Shown here: one piece after another, positions 7,049-17,165 of the stretch
Position numbering within the stretch: the first letter of the stretch is position 1
Layout: every line of letters starts with the position of its first letter
Assembly (NCBI GenBank): GCA_963850095.1
Contig: CAWKJX010000009.1
Span: 264,904 to 328,903, forward strand
Length of the DNA stretch: 64,000 nt
Source of the DNA: Bog-473 sp963850095
GTDB taxonomy: Bacteria; Actinomycetota; Acidimicrobiia; Acidimicrobiales; RAAP-2
Direction: 5' to 3'
Notes under the pieces: generated by a model
What the model saw: only the letters and a program-made list of their open reading frames with translations
The model's database searches: none
Told to the model about the DNA's origin: nothing
Translations under genes and position numbers: made by a program

Positions 7049-7909
7049 TCAGGAGAGGGCATCGCCCAGGCCGGCCGGGGCGTGATAGCTCTCGGCGTCG
7101 CTCGGGAAGGTCCCGTTCCGGACGTCGGCGGCGAACGCCGCGATCGCCTCGGTGGCGATGCGCCCGACATCGGCGTACTGGCGCACGAACTTGGGCGGCT
7201 TGCGTCGGCCCAACCCCAGCAGGTCGTGAAAGACCAGGACCTGGCCGTCGCAGGCCGGCCCCGCCCCGATGCCGATGGTCGGCACGTCGATGGCCTCGGT
7301 GACCGCCGCCCCCACCACGTCGGGAACCCCTTCGATCACGAAGCCGAAGCAGCCGGCCGCGCTGAGGGCCTTCGCCGCGTCCAGCAGCGCCGACGCGGCG
7401 TCCGCCGACTTGCCCTGCACCCGGAAGCCCCCCATGGCGAGCACGGACTGGGGCGTCAGCCCCAGGTGGCCCATGACGGGGATTTCTGCCCGGATGATGG
7501 CCTCGATCACGGGCAGCCGGGCCCGCCCGCCCTCGAGCTTCACCGCCTGGGCGCCGGCCCGGATCAGGACGGCGGCGTTGCGCACCGCCTCCTCCACCGA
7601 GACGTGGTAGCTCATCCACGGCATGTCGCCCAGGATCATGCTGTGCGGCTTGCCCCGGGCCACCGCCGCCGTGTGGTGGGCCATGACCTCGATGTCGACC
7701 GACAGGGTGTCCTCGTAGCCGAGCACCGTGTTGGCCACCGAGTCCCCGACCAGAATGATGTCCGCCCCGGCCTCGGAGACGATGCGCCCCCCCGGCTCGT
7801 CGTAGGCGGTGACCATCACGATGGGCACCGCACCGTCGCGCACCTTGCGGGCCCGCAGCGAGGGCACGGTAACCGGCGCCTCGCCTGCCGGAGGCACCGC
7901 GTAGCTCAT
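7049..7909 (-). CDS. panB: 3-methyl-2-oxobutanoate hydroxymethyltransferase (ketopantoate synthesis)
   Basis: PanB transfers a one-carbon unit from methylene-tetrahydrofolate to alpha-ketoisovalerate, the first committed step of pantothenate and CoA synthesis. The 286-residue TIM-barrel shows VTAYDEPGGRIVSEAGAD, LVGDSVANTVLGYEDT, DMPWMSYHVS, KLEGG, VMGHLGLTPQS and PTIGIGAGPACDGQVLVFHD, which include the metal- and substrate-binding residues. I chose the ATG at 7909 because it overlaps the stop of the DUF5318 gene (ATGA) and gives a normal-length N-terminus. Its location next to the ribosomal/dnaB cluster is not the mycobacterial arrangement. Confidence 0.95.
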   Translation of the reverse strand: MSYAVPPAGEAPVTVPSLRARKVRDGAVPIVMVTAYDEPGGRIVSEAGADIILVGDSVANTVLGYEDTLSVDIEVMAHHTAAVARGKPHSMILGDMPWMSYHVSVEEAVRNAAVLIRAGAQAVKLEGGRARLPVIEAIIRAEIPVMGHLGLTPQSVLAMGGFRVQGKSADAASALLDAAKALSAAGCFGFVIEGVPDVVGAAVTEAIDVPTIGIGAGPACDGQVLVFHDLLGLGRRKPPKFVRQYADVGRIATEAIAAFAADVRNGTFPSDAESYHAPAGLGDALS

Positions 7910-8361
7910 CGCTTGGCCGGCGGCGCCGAGGTCTTCTTCTGGGCCGCCCGCCGTGCCCGCCCACCACCGGCCGGGTATTTGCGCATCAGGTGGTGCCAGG
8001 CGCACGCGGGGCAGACCTCGACCTCGTAACACAACACGGGTTCGGGCCGCCGGCACAGTGTCTTGAGCTCGGCCGCCGTGCCCGGGCAGCGCCCGCCGGG
8101 GGGCAACTTGGCCCCGAACACGAACGTCACCGTGACCAGGCGCCCGTCGTCGCAGATGGGGCAGACCTCTTTGGTGGGCCGTCCCACGTTGCGGGCCGCC
8201 CGCAGGAGCTCGGGGTGGGCGTCGCACACGTCGATCTTCTGGACCCGGCCCCGCTCGACCTCCCGCACCAGGCCATTGCGCACGATCCGGTACTCCACCT
8301 GAGCCGTGACGTCAGGGCTCACGGCCCGGGAGGACGACCTCGGCTCCGAGGTGACTGACAC
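7906..8361 (-). CDS. DUF5318 family protein
   Basis: A 151-residue protein of the actinobacterial DUF5318 family (the Rv0049 type), of unknown function. It has two zinc-knuckle-like pairs, EVCPICDDGRLVTV and EVCPACAWHHL, plus further cysteines (IDVCDAHP, GGRCPG, LKTLC). The last 20 residues are basic. It starts with GTG at 8361, is coupled to panB by a 4-bp overlap, and is divergent from the PadR gene across 126 bp, the same neighbourhood as in Mycobacterium. Nucleic-acid or protein binding through zinc is plausible but unproven. Confidence 0.8.
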   Translation of the reverse strand: MSVTSEPRSSSRAVSPDVTAQVEYRIVRNGLVREVERGRVQKIDVCDAHPELLRAARNVGRPTKEVCPICDDGRLVTVTFVFGAKLPPGGRCPGTAAELKTLCRRPEPVLCYEVEVCPACAWHHLMRKYPAGGGRARRAAQKKTSAPPAKR

Positions 8362-8449
8362 GGGGACAGGCTACCCCTCGTGCCCAGAAATGGGTCGCAA
8401 CGCGGGGCCAAATTTCCCGAGTTTCCGGTGACGACTCCGTGACGCCTTT

Positions 8450-8479
8450 TTGAACTGCGCTATATCGAACCGATATAAT
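8450..8479 (+). promoter_or_regulatory. Sigma-70-type promoter for the PadR gene, apparently leaderless
   Basis: TTGAAC at 8450-8455 and a perfect TATAAT at 8474-8479 are separated by 18 bp. The ATG of the regulator is at 8488, only 8 bases after the -10 box, so transcription should begin at or next to the start codon. No ribosome binding site is possible in that space. This is the clearest promoter in the window. Confidence 0.75.
8461..8477. promoter_or_regulatory. Palindromic operator overlapping the PadR promoter -10 box
   Basis: TATATCGAACCGATATA is a perfect inverted repeat with 7-bp arms and a 3-bp centre, and four bases of its right arm belong to the -10 TATAAT. Its AT-rich content stands out from the roughly 70% GC surroundings. 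PadR proteins commonly repress their own gene through such operators, so autoregulation is the likely role. Confidence 0.75.
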
Positions 8480-8487
8480 GATCCGTC

Positions 8488-9126
8488 ATGTTGGACATGG
8501 CCATTCTGGGCCTCCTCGAAGAGCGTGACCTGCACGGGTACGAAATCCGCCGCCAGCTGCGGGACCACCTCGGGCTATTGGCCAACGTCTCCTTCGGCTC
8601 CATCTACCCCGCCCTGACCAGGCTGGAGAAGGGCGGGGCGGTCGTCGCCACCGACGGCTCGAGCCCAGAGACGGGTGCCGGAGCCGGCCCCGGAGCCGTC
8701 GCACCGCCCACGGGTTCCCTGAGCGGGGAGCTGAACGTCCTGCGCTCCCGGCGGCACTCCCCCACCCGGGCCCGTCGGGGCAAGAAGGTGTACCGGATCA
8801 CCGACGCCGGACGCCAGCTCTTCACCGAGCTCCTCGCCGGCGGGACCGCGTCCGACGATGCCCGCAGCTTCGACCTGCGCCTGGCCTTCGCCCGCCACCT
8901 GGCGCCCCAGGCCCGTCTGGCCCTGCTCGAGCGCCGGCGCGCCCATTTGGTGCAACGCCTGGGCGAGTCCGAGTCCAACAGCCGCCCGGACCACCTCGAC
9001 GTCTACGCCCGCTCCGTCATAGAGCACACCGCCGACGGGGTCGCCCGAGACATCAGCTGGCTGGACACCCTGATCGCGTCCGAACGCGCCGCCCTCGCCA
9101 CGGCTGGAACCGAATCGGCCCCCTGA
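8488..9126 (+). CDS. PadR family transcriptional regulator with an insertion in the wing
   Basis: The winged-helix domain starts at MLDMAILGLLEERDLHGYEI and continues RQLRDHL and VSFGSIYPALTRLEKGGAVV, the typical PadR N-terminus. The wing normally passes straight to the strand KKVYRITDAGRQLF, but here about 40 extra residues (109-residue region, Ser/Gly/Pro/Arg-rich) separate the two strands. The C-terminal half is helical and would form the dimer arm. It corresponds in position to Rv0047c, beside ino1. A perfect palindrome overlaps its promoter, so it probably controls itself and perhaps the adjacent inositol synthase. The effector cannot be deduced. Confidence 0.88.
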   Translation: MLDMAILGLLEERDLHGYEIRRQLRDHLGLLANVSFGSIYPALTRLEKGGAVVATDGSSPETGAGAGPGAVAPPTGSLSGELNVLRSRRHSPTRARRGKKVYRITDAGRQLFTELLAGGTASDDARSFDLRLAFARHLAPQARLALLERRRAHLVQRLGESESNSRPDHLDVYARSVIEHTADGVARDISWLDTLIASERAALATAGTESAP

Positions 9127-9164
9127 ACCAAGCCTCGCACCCCCCTACACAAGGAGACACCCAC

Positions 9165-10268
<1,104 letters not shown>

Positions 10269-10285
10269 CGGGGAGGGCAGGTGGC

Positions 10286-10777
10286 TCAGACGAGGATGCG
10301 CTCGTCGGGTGCCCGCACGCCGACGACGGCCAGGGTGCGGCCCATGCCGAGGAAGCAGCCGCAGCAGATGGTGAGGTCGGCCAGCTCGCCCTCCGAGAAG
10401 GCGCCGTGCAGCCGCGCCCAGAACGCGTCGTCCGCCGACATGGCCAGGTGGTCGAGGGCAAAACGCTCGGCGAATTCCGCCGCCAGCCGCTCACGGTCGC
10501 TCAACCCGTCGGCCGAGCGCCAGTCACCGGCCTCGGCGTAGAACGGCTCGCCGGCGCCGACCGCCTCCCCGTCCCGGGCCCTGGTGTCGCGGCACACCGC
10601 ACAGTCGTTGATCAGTGCGATCGTCCATCGAGCCGCCTCGCGCTCGCGCACCGACAGCTGGGAGTTGCCGTAGACCGCCGCCGACAGCTTGCCCATCCCG
10701 GCCGCCATCTCCGGGCGCAACAACGCCCAGTCGATGTGCTCGCCCATCCCCGACTCCGGCGCATTGATCCTCGTCAT
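10286..10777 (-). CDS. Carboxymuconolactone decarboxylase (AhpD-like) family protein
   Basis: A 163-residue all-helical protein of the CMD/AhpD fold. The signature helix contains RWTIALINDCAVCRDTRA; the CxxC is the redox pair found in AhpD-type alkylhydroperoxidase partners. A C-terminal FSEGELADLTICCGCFLGMGRTL helix completes the fold. It is probably a peroxidase-linked or dehydration enzyme; the substrate is unknown. It is convergent with ino1, 17 bp away, and just upstream of the end of cca on the same strand. Confidence 0.8.
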   Translation of the reverse strand: MTRINAPESGMGEHIDWALLRPEMAAGMGKLSAAVYGNSQLSVREREAARWTIALINDCAVCRDTRARDGEAVGAGEPFYAEAGDWRSADGLSDRERLAAEFAERFALDHLAMSADDAFWARLHGAFSEGELADLTICCGCFLGMGRTLAVVGVRAPDERILV

Positions 10778-10788
10778 GACCGACGAGG

Positions 10789-12204
10789 CTAGCCCTGCGA
10801 CCTGGGGTCAGGTCCGCCCGCCGCCCACCAGGCCCGTAGCCGGCGTGCTGCCTCTTCCTCACCCAGCGGCCCCTCGTCGAGTCGCAGCTCCATGAGGAAC
10901 GCCAAGGCCCGGCCCACCTCGGGGCCCGGACCGATGCCGAGCAGCTCCATCACCTCGTTGCCCGTCAGGTCTGGCCGCAGGGCATCGAGCTCCTCCTGGG
11001 CCCGCAGTTCCACTATGCGCGCCTCGAGCTCGTCCATCCGTCGGCCCAGCGCCCGGGCCTTCGAGGCGTTGCGCGTGGTGCAGTCGCACCGAGTCAGCTC
11101 GTTGAGCATGTCGAGGAGAGGCCCCGCGTCGCGCACGTAACGGCGCACCGCCCTGTCCGTCCACCCCAGACGGTAGGTGTGGAAGCGCAGGTGCAGCTCG
11201 ACCAGGCGCACCACCGTGTCGGTGTCGGCCGCCGGGTATCGCAGCGCCTCCATGCGCACCCTCGTCATACGCGCGCCGACCACCTCGTGGTGGTGGAAGC
11301 TCACGCCACCGTCGGTGATGGCGCGCGTCTTCGGCTTGCCGACATCGTGGAACAGCGCGGCCAACCGCAACAGCCGGATCTTCGACGTCTTGTCGACGAC
11401 GGCCAGGGTGTGCGCCAACACGTCCTTGTGGCGATGGATCGGGTCCTGCTCGAGCGCCAGCCCGGGCAGCTCGGGCAGGAACTGGTCCGCCAGGCCGGTG
11501 CGCACGACGAACCACAAGGCGGCGGACGGCACGTCGAGCATCATCATTTTGTCCAGCTCGTCCCTGATGCGCTCCGCCGAGACGATGGACAGCCGGCCGG
11601 CCAGCCGCACCACGGCGTCCACCAACGCCGGGTCGGGCTCGAGGGAGAACCGGGCGGCGAACCGGGCGGCTCTCAGCATGCGCAGGGGGTCGTCGCCGAA
11701 CGACACCTCCGGGTCGAGCGGCGTGCGCAGCCGGCCGGCCGCCAGGTCGCCCAGCCCGTCGAAGGGGTCGATCAGCTCCATGTCGGGCAGGCGCAGGGCC
11801 AGCGCGTTGACGGTGAAGTCGCGCCGGGACAGGTCGACCGTGATGTCGTCGCCGAAGGTGACCTCGGGCTTGCGCGACTCGGGGACGTAGACCTCAGCCC
11901 TATGGGTGGTGATCTCATAGACGAGCTCGCCCCGGCGGGCGCCGATGGTGCCGAAACGCTTGCCCTGCGTCCACACGTCGTCGGCCCAGCCCGTGACGAG
12001 CCGCTCGATCTCGTCCGGCCGGGCGTCCGTGGTCAGGTCGAAATCGCCCGTAGGACGGCCGCCCGACGCATCGGGGAAGAGCGCGTCCCGCACCGAGCCC
12101 CCCACCAAGTACAGCGCCCTGCCTGCGGCCGCGAAGCGGCGCGCCAGATCCTCGGTCGCTTCGACGTAGGGCAGAAACCGCTCAGGCACCGACGTGGACT
12201 GCAC
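10789..12204 (-). CDS. cca: CCA tRNA nucleotidyltransferase with HD domain
   Basis: It adds or repairs the 3'-CCA of tRNAs. The 471-residue protein has the class II nucleotidyltransferase head (LYLVGGSVRDALF, GDFDLTTDA, the metal-binding DFD), RRDFTVNALAL and DPFDGLGDLAAGRLRTP, then the RNA-binding helices with DPLRMLRAARFAARF. A C-terminal HD phosphohydrolase domain is present (LAALFHDVGKPKT, FHHHEVVGA). This matches the Rv3907c (pcnA) position upstream of the murJ block. It is divergent from the DUF6049 gene with only 34 bp between starts. Confidence 0.95.
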   Translation of the reverse strand: MQSTSVPERFLPYVEATEDLARRFAAAGRALYLVGGSVRDALFPDASGGRPTGDFDLTTDARPDEIERLVTGWADDVWTQGKRFGTIGARRGELVYEITTHRAEVYVPESRKPEVTFGDDITVDLSRRDFTVNALALRLPDMELIDPFDGLGDLAAGRLRTPLDPEVSFGDDPLRMLRAARFAARFSLEPDPALVDAVVRLAGRLSIVSAERIRDELDKMMMLDVPSAALWFVVRTGLADQFLPELPGLALEQDPIHRHKDVLAHTLAVVDKTSKIRLLRLAALFHDVGKPKTRAITDGGVSFHHHEVVGARMTRVRMEALRYPAADTDTVVRLVELHLRFHTYRLGWTDRAVRRYVRDAGPLLDMLNELTRCDCTTRNASKARALGRRMDELEARIVELRAQEELDALRPDLTGNEVMELLGIGPGPEVGRALAFLMELRLDEGPLGEEEAARRLRAWWAAGGPDPRSQG

Positions 12205-12238
12205 CCGCCCACGGTAGTGCGCCCTCTAGCCTCTCCCT

Positions 12239-14282
12239 GTGCCGACGCGCTGGGCCAGGACCGCCCTCTGTTCGCTCGCCGTGGCCACCACGCTCCTCCT
12301 GACCTCGGGTTTCCCTGTCGGCGGAGCCGGGGCCACGGTGGCCGGCGCGCCCGCGTCCATGCCGCTCACCCTGATCTCCCAGACCCCGTTCGTCACGCCC
12401 GCCGCGCCCTGGTTCAACATCTCCCTCGGCACCGCGGCGGCGGAAAGCGGGCTCGATGTCAGCCTGACCTTCTACGGCCGGCTGGACAACAGCTCGCAGC
12501 TGCAGCAGGCCATTTCGGCCACGCCGAGCACCGGCGTGCTGTTGCGGGTGCCCGACGTCGCCGTCTCGACGGTCACGACCACCGGCATCCCGACCGCCGA
12601 CGTCTGCGTGACCGTCCTACCCGATGCGAACGCCACGGCACCGTCGTCCGGTACCGGGTCCTGTCCGACCGGCAGCAGCACCCTCACCCTCGGCTGCACG
12701 CCGCTGACCGGCATCTGCGGCGACGTCTACCCCGTCTCGGTCACGCTCGAGCGTCCGGGCGCGTCCTCACCCGTGGCACGTTTCACCACCTTCCTCACCT
12801 ACGAGGAGCCGTCGGCGGTGGGCCCGGGCGGCGCCCTGCGCGTCGGGGTCGTCGTACCGGTCGGCTCCGGCGGCGCCACGGCGCTGGCCGGCGCGCTCGA
12901 AGACCACCGCGACGTGGCCACCTCGGTCGCCGTGAGCCCGGTCGCCGTCGAAGAGATAGAGCAGCAGCACGGGCGCGACGGGCTGCGCGCCCTGGCCGAC
13001 CTGGCCACGCTCGACAACGCAGAGTTCCTCGACGAGCCCTATGTGCCCGTCAACGTGGCCGCTCTGTCCGAGGCGCGTCTCTCCGGCGAAATCGGCCAGC
13101 AGCTCGGCCGCGGGGATCAGTTGCTGCACGGCGCCGGGCTCAAGCCGAGCGGCGGGTCCTGGGTCGACACCACGTCCTCCTTCGCCCAGGGTGACGGGGA
13201 CAACCTGGCCGAAGGCGTCGAAGTGGCGGGCTCGTCGGAGCTCGTGCTCAGCGACAGCGACCTGACCGCGGCCGGCGTCAGCAACCTGACCTTCGCCCAG
13301 CCCTTCACGCTCGACCTGGGTCACGACGTCAATCTGCCCGCCGCCGCCTCGAACAGCACCCTCAGCACCGGCTTCACCGCCGACCCCGGCGATCCCGTCC
13401 TCGGCGCCGAGCAACTGCTGGCCGGCCTGTCCTTCGTCCACTACGAGGACCCCTACCTGACCGATGCCCGGGGCGTCATAGTGGCGCCGCCCGCCGGCTG
13501 GCGTCCGTCGGCTCCCTTCATCGAGACGCTGCTCGCCGGCCTGACCGACAACTCCGCCCTCGACGCCGGTGACGCTGGCGCAGTACTTCGCGCAGGTGCC
13601 GGCCGGCGGCAACCGCGAGCCCGCCGTGCGGCACCTCCAGTCGGGCCCGGCGGGCCGCAAGGTCTCGAGCACCGCGGCCGACAAGATCGCGGTGGCCCGC
13701 CAACAGCTGAGCTCGTTCGCCGATGCCATCCGCGGACACCCACCCGAGGTGGCTCGCCTGGGGGACCAACTGCTCGAGACCGAGTCCGGTGCGTTGAGCG
13801 GCGGGAGACGTGCCGCCGCCCTGGCCGCGTACGACCGCAACTTCTCCAGCCAGACCAACTTGATCTCCTTCGCCACCGAGCGCACCGTGACCTTCACCTC
13901 GCGCCGGGCCGCCATTCCGGTCACCGTGCTGTCGAGTAGCCCCTACCCCGTCTCCGTCGTGGTGACGCTGACCAGCGACAAGTTCACCTTTCCCAACGGC
14001 AACTCGCGCCAGCTCCTGCTCGACCGGCCCACCACTTCGGTCCGGGTCACGGCGCAAGCCCGTGGCTCGGGCGACCGGCTCCCCATCGACGTCACGCTGC
14101 GCACAGCGGATGGGCAACTCGTCCTGGCCCGCACCGTCCTGACCGTCCACTCGACCGCCATCTCGTTCGTCGGCATCGCCCTGACGGTCCTCGCCGGGGC
14201 GGTGTTCCTCCTCTGGTGGGTGCGCACGTGGCGGCGCTCGCGTCGCCAGCGGCTCCGGGCGGCCGCCGACACCCCGAACTGA
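12239..14282 (+). CDS. Exported DUF6049-type protein next to murJ, frameshifted
   Basis: A large exported protein in the position of Rv3909. It has an N-terminal signal peptide (CSLAVATTLLLTSGF), a long Ala/Thr/Ser-rich extracytoplasmic region, and a C-terminal membrane anchor (ISFVGIALTVLAGAVFLLWW) followed by basic residues. The first frame is good to about 13567; at 13568-13569 one extra G shifts it, and the protein continues from GTG 13569 as VTLAQYFAQVP to 14282. Removing the G gives LDAVTLAQYF without any loss. Total length would be about 680 residues. Function is unknown; its place before the lipid II flippase suggests a cell-envelope role. Confidence 0.75.
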
Positions 14283-14289
14283 GCCGGGC

Positions 14290-15916
14290 GTGCCCACCCC
14301 CCGTCGCGCCCGCACCATGCCGCTGCGCACGGCCGCCGTCTACGTCTCCATCGGGACGGGCGTCTCGCGCGTCACCGGCCTGCTGCGCATCGTCGTGCTG
14401 GCCTGGGCCCTGGGGCAACACTTCCTGGCCGACTCGTACAACCTGGCCAACGTCACACCCAACATGCTCTACGACGTCGTCCTGGGCGGCATTTTGTCGG
14501 CCACCTTCATTCCCGTCTTCGTCGAGCGACTGGCCAACAAGTCCGAATCCGAGGCGTTCGAGTCGATCTCAGCCGTCGTCACGGTGTCGGTCGTCGTCCT
14601 GCTGGTCGCCTCGGTGGCCGCGTTCATCGCCGCGCCCTACCTCATCACGGCGCTGACCGCCTTGGACGCCCACGGCCACCCGGGCCAGATCCCGCGCGTC
14701 CTGCTCGAGCGGCGTGTCGCCACCACCTTCTTGCGCTGGTTCGTGATCCAGATCGCCGCCTACGGTTTCTTCGCCCTGGCCGCCGCCCTCCTCAACACGC
14801 GCCGGCGCTTCGTCGCCGTGGCCTGGGCGCCCATCGTCAACAACCTCGTGTGCATCGCCGTCCTGATCTGGTTCGGCCTCTGGGCCGGGCACGGGGCCAG
14901 CCTGGCCGGCGTGGAGGCGCACCACAGCCAGCTCGTCCTGCTCGGCCTCGGCACCTCGCTCGGTGTCGTGCTGCAGGGGGTGGCCCTGCTGCCCAGCCTC
15001 AGCCGGGCCGATCTGGGGCTGCTGCGCTGGCGCTGGAACCCACGCGACGACGCGCTGCCGCGCCGTGGCCCGCCTGGGCGGCTGGACCTTCGGCTTCGTC
15101 GTGGCCAACCAGGTCGCGTTGTTCATCGTGACCTTGCTGGCGGGCAGCGTCTCGGGGAGCGATCCGGTCTCGTCGTACACCTACGCGTACGCCTTCTTGC
15201 AGCTCCCCTACGGCATCGTGGCGGTCACGATCATGTCGGTGGTGACGCCCGACCTGGCCGAGCGCTGGTCGACCGGCCAGATCCCCGCCTTCCTCCACCG
15301 CATGACGACGGGCCTGCGCGCCGTGCTCGCGCTGATCCTCCCGGCCGCCGTGGGCATGCTCCTGCTGGCCAAGCCCGCCGTCGCGCTCCTGCTGGGCAAC
15401 GGCCACAGCACCCCGGCACAGACCGCCACCACCGGCGCCGCCCTGGCCATGTTCTCCCTCGGGCTCCCGGGCTTCTGCACCTACCTCTACCTCGTGCGCG
15501 TGCTGCAGTCCATGCAACGCACCAGGGTCGCCTTCTATCTCTACCTGCTCGAGAACGGGCTCAACGTCGCCCTCGCCCTGGCGCTGGTGCACCCCCTGGG
15601 CGTGCGCGGCCTCGCGCTCTCCCTGTCGATCGCCTACACCGTCGCCGCCGTCTGCGCCCTGGCCACCTTCCGCCAGTGGTTCGGGCGGTTGGCCGACCGC
15701 GAGACCTGGGCCCCGCTGGGCCGGGTGGCCATCGCCACCGTCCCCATGGGCGTCGTCGTCCTGGTCGTCTCGAACCTGTCGGGGTCGACGACCTTGGCCG
15801 GCCTGAGCGTGCGGGTCGTCGGCGCCGTGCTGGCCGGCGGCGTCACCTTCGGGGCCGTCGTGGTCTGGTTGGGCCAGCGCCACGACGCTCGACGGGGGCC
15901 GCGCCCCAGCCCCTAG
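14290..15916 (+). CDS. murJ: Lipid II flippase MurJ (MviN), frameshifted
   Basis: MurJ moves lipid-linked peptidoglycan precursors across the membrane. The N-terminal half has the MOP-family start AVYVSIGTGVSRVTGLLRIV and NMLYDVVLGGILSATFIPVF, with about eight helices. At about 15055-15064 the frame changes, as if one extra base were present, and the second half continues (ARLGGWTFGFVVANQVALF, LPYGIVAVTIMSVVTPDLAE, then about seven more helices) to 15916. Joined, the protein has about 540 residues and 14 helices, the family norm. The C-terminal kinase-like domain of the mycobacterial form is absent. Start GTG 14290 lies 8 bp after the previous stop; ATG 14317 is an alternative. Confidence 0.9.
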
Positions 15917-15986
15917 GCGCTCCCGGCGGCTGACGGACCCGCTCGGTGGTAGGCCCGCCGCCCCGTCACCGTGGCAGACTCCCTGC

Positions 15987-16853
15987 ATGACCGGCGTCCA
16001 CCTCGTCACCGACAGCGCCTGCGACCTCACCGACCAGCTCGTCAAAGAGCACCACATCGGCGTGGTGCCCCTCACCATCCGCTTCGGCGAAGATGAGTTC
16101 GAGGACCGCCGCCAGCTCACTCCGGCCGAGTTCTGGGAGCGTTGCCGTGGCACCAAGGCGCTGCCCGAGACGGCGGCGCCCTCCCCCGGCAAGTTCCAGG
16201 CCGCCTACCAGCAGGCGGCCGACGAAGGGGCCGACGCCGTCCTCTGCCTGACCATCTCCTCCAAGGTGTCGGCCACCTACGCCTCGGCCATCACCGCCGC
16301 CGACACGTTCGGCGCCGTTCCGGTGCGCGTCGTCGACACCTTCTCGCTCACCCTGGGCCAGGGCCTGCTCGTGCTGGCCGCGGCCGAGGAGGCGGCCGCC
16401 GGCGCCGGCATGGACGAGCTCGTGGCCAGCACGGAGAGCCGCATCCCACGTACCCGCATCTACGGCGTCCTCGGGGGCCTCGAGCACCTCCAGAAGGGCG
16501 GCCGCATCGGCGGGGCCCAGGCCCTGCTGGGCTCCATCCTCAACATAAAGCCGGTGATCCAGCTCAAGGACGGCGAGGTGGCCGAGGAGTCCAAGCAGCG
16601 CACCCGGGCCCGGGCCCTGGCCTACCTGCGCGACAAGGTGACGGCCGACGCCCCGCTCGAGTGGCTGGCCGTGGCCGACGGTGCCTGCGACGACTTCCCC
16701 GCCGTGCTGGCCGGCCTGGAGGGCATCGCCACCGAGCACCCTCTCGTCGCGGCCGACCTCGGCCCGGTCGTGGGCACGCACGCCGGTCCTAACACCGTCG
16801 GCGCCTGCTACATCATCCCAGCCCAGGCTGGTAGCACCGCCTCCGGCGGGTAG
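15987..16853 (+). CDS. DegV family fatty-acid-binding protein
   Basis: A 288-residue DegV protein. It starts GVHLVTDSACDLTDQL and has the conserved TAAPSPGKFQAAY, TISSKVSATYASA, VVDTFSLTLGQG and GGLEHLQKGGRIGGAQALLG elements; the Thr/Ser sites hold the fatty-acid carboxylate. In Firmicutes, FakB-type DegV proteins present fatty acids to FakA kinase. No FakA is visible nearby, so the physiological role here is open. It occupies the slot where mycobacteria have sigM, between murJ and the thioredoxin genes. Confidence 0.9.
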   Translation: MTGVHLVTDSACDLTDQLVKEHHIGVVPLTIRFGEDEFEDRRQLTPAEFWERCRGTKALPETAAPSPGKFQAAYQQAADEGADAVLCLTISSKVSATYASAITAADTFGAVPVRVVDTFSLTLGQGLLVLAAAEEAAAGAGMDELVASTESRIPRTRIYGVLGGLEHLQKGGRIGGAQALLGSILNIKPVIQLKDGEVAEESKQRTRARALAYLRDKVTADAPLEWLAVADGACDDFPAVLAGLEGIATEHPLVAADLGPVVGTHAGPNTVGACYIIPAQAGSTASGG

Positions 16854-16862
16854 TCTCGACCC

Positions 16863-17165
16863 GTGGCTGAGAACGATCTTTCCGACGCCCTGTCCTCGCG
16901 GGCGCTCGAGACCATCGACACGGTGGTGGCGACGGTCAACGACAAGGCGGTGCGCCCCGCCGTCGTCGCCGCCCGCAGCGTGGTGTTCGGCATCATCATC
17001 GGCGTCGTGGCCGTCACCGTCCTGATGCTGTTCTGCGTCATGTTCATCCGCATCACCACCATCGCCGGCCACCGCATTTGGGCCTCCTACCTCGTGCTCG
17101 GCCTGATCTTCTGCATTGTGGGCGCCATCCTCTACTCGCGCCGTGGCCTTCCCCCGGATGCCTGA
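16863..17165 (+). CDS. Small two-helix membrane protein
   Basis: A 100-residue protein from GTG 16863. The first 40 residues are amphipathic and soluble; two transmembrane helices follow (VVFGIIIGVVAVTVLMLFCV and YLVLGLIFCIVGAILYS), ending in a short basic tail. It overlaps the trxB start by 8 bp and follows DegV by 9 bp, so the three are likely co-transcribed. I do not recognise a family with confidence; the layout resembles small actinobacterial holin-like or phage-shock-type membrane proteins. Confidence 0.65.
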   Translation: MAENDLSDALSSRALETIDTVVATVNDKAVRPAVVAARSVVFGIIIGVVAVTVLMLFCVMFIRITTIAGHRIWASYLVLGLIFCIVGAILYSRRGLPPDA

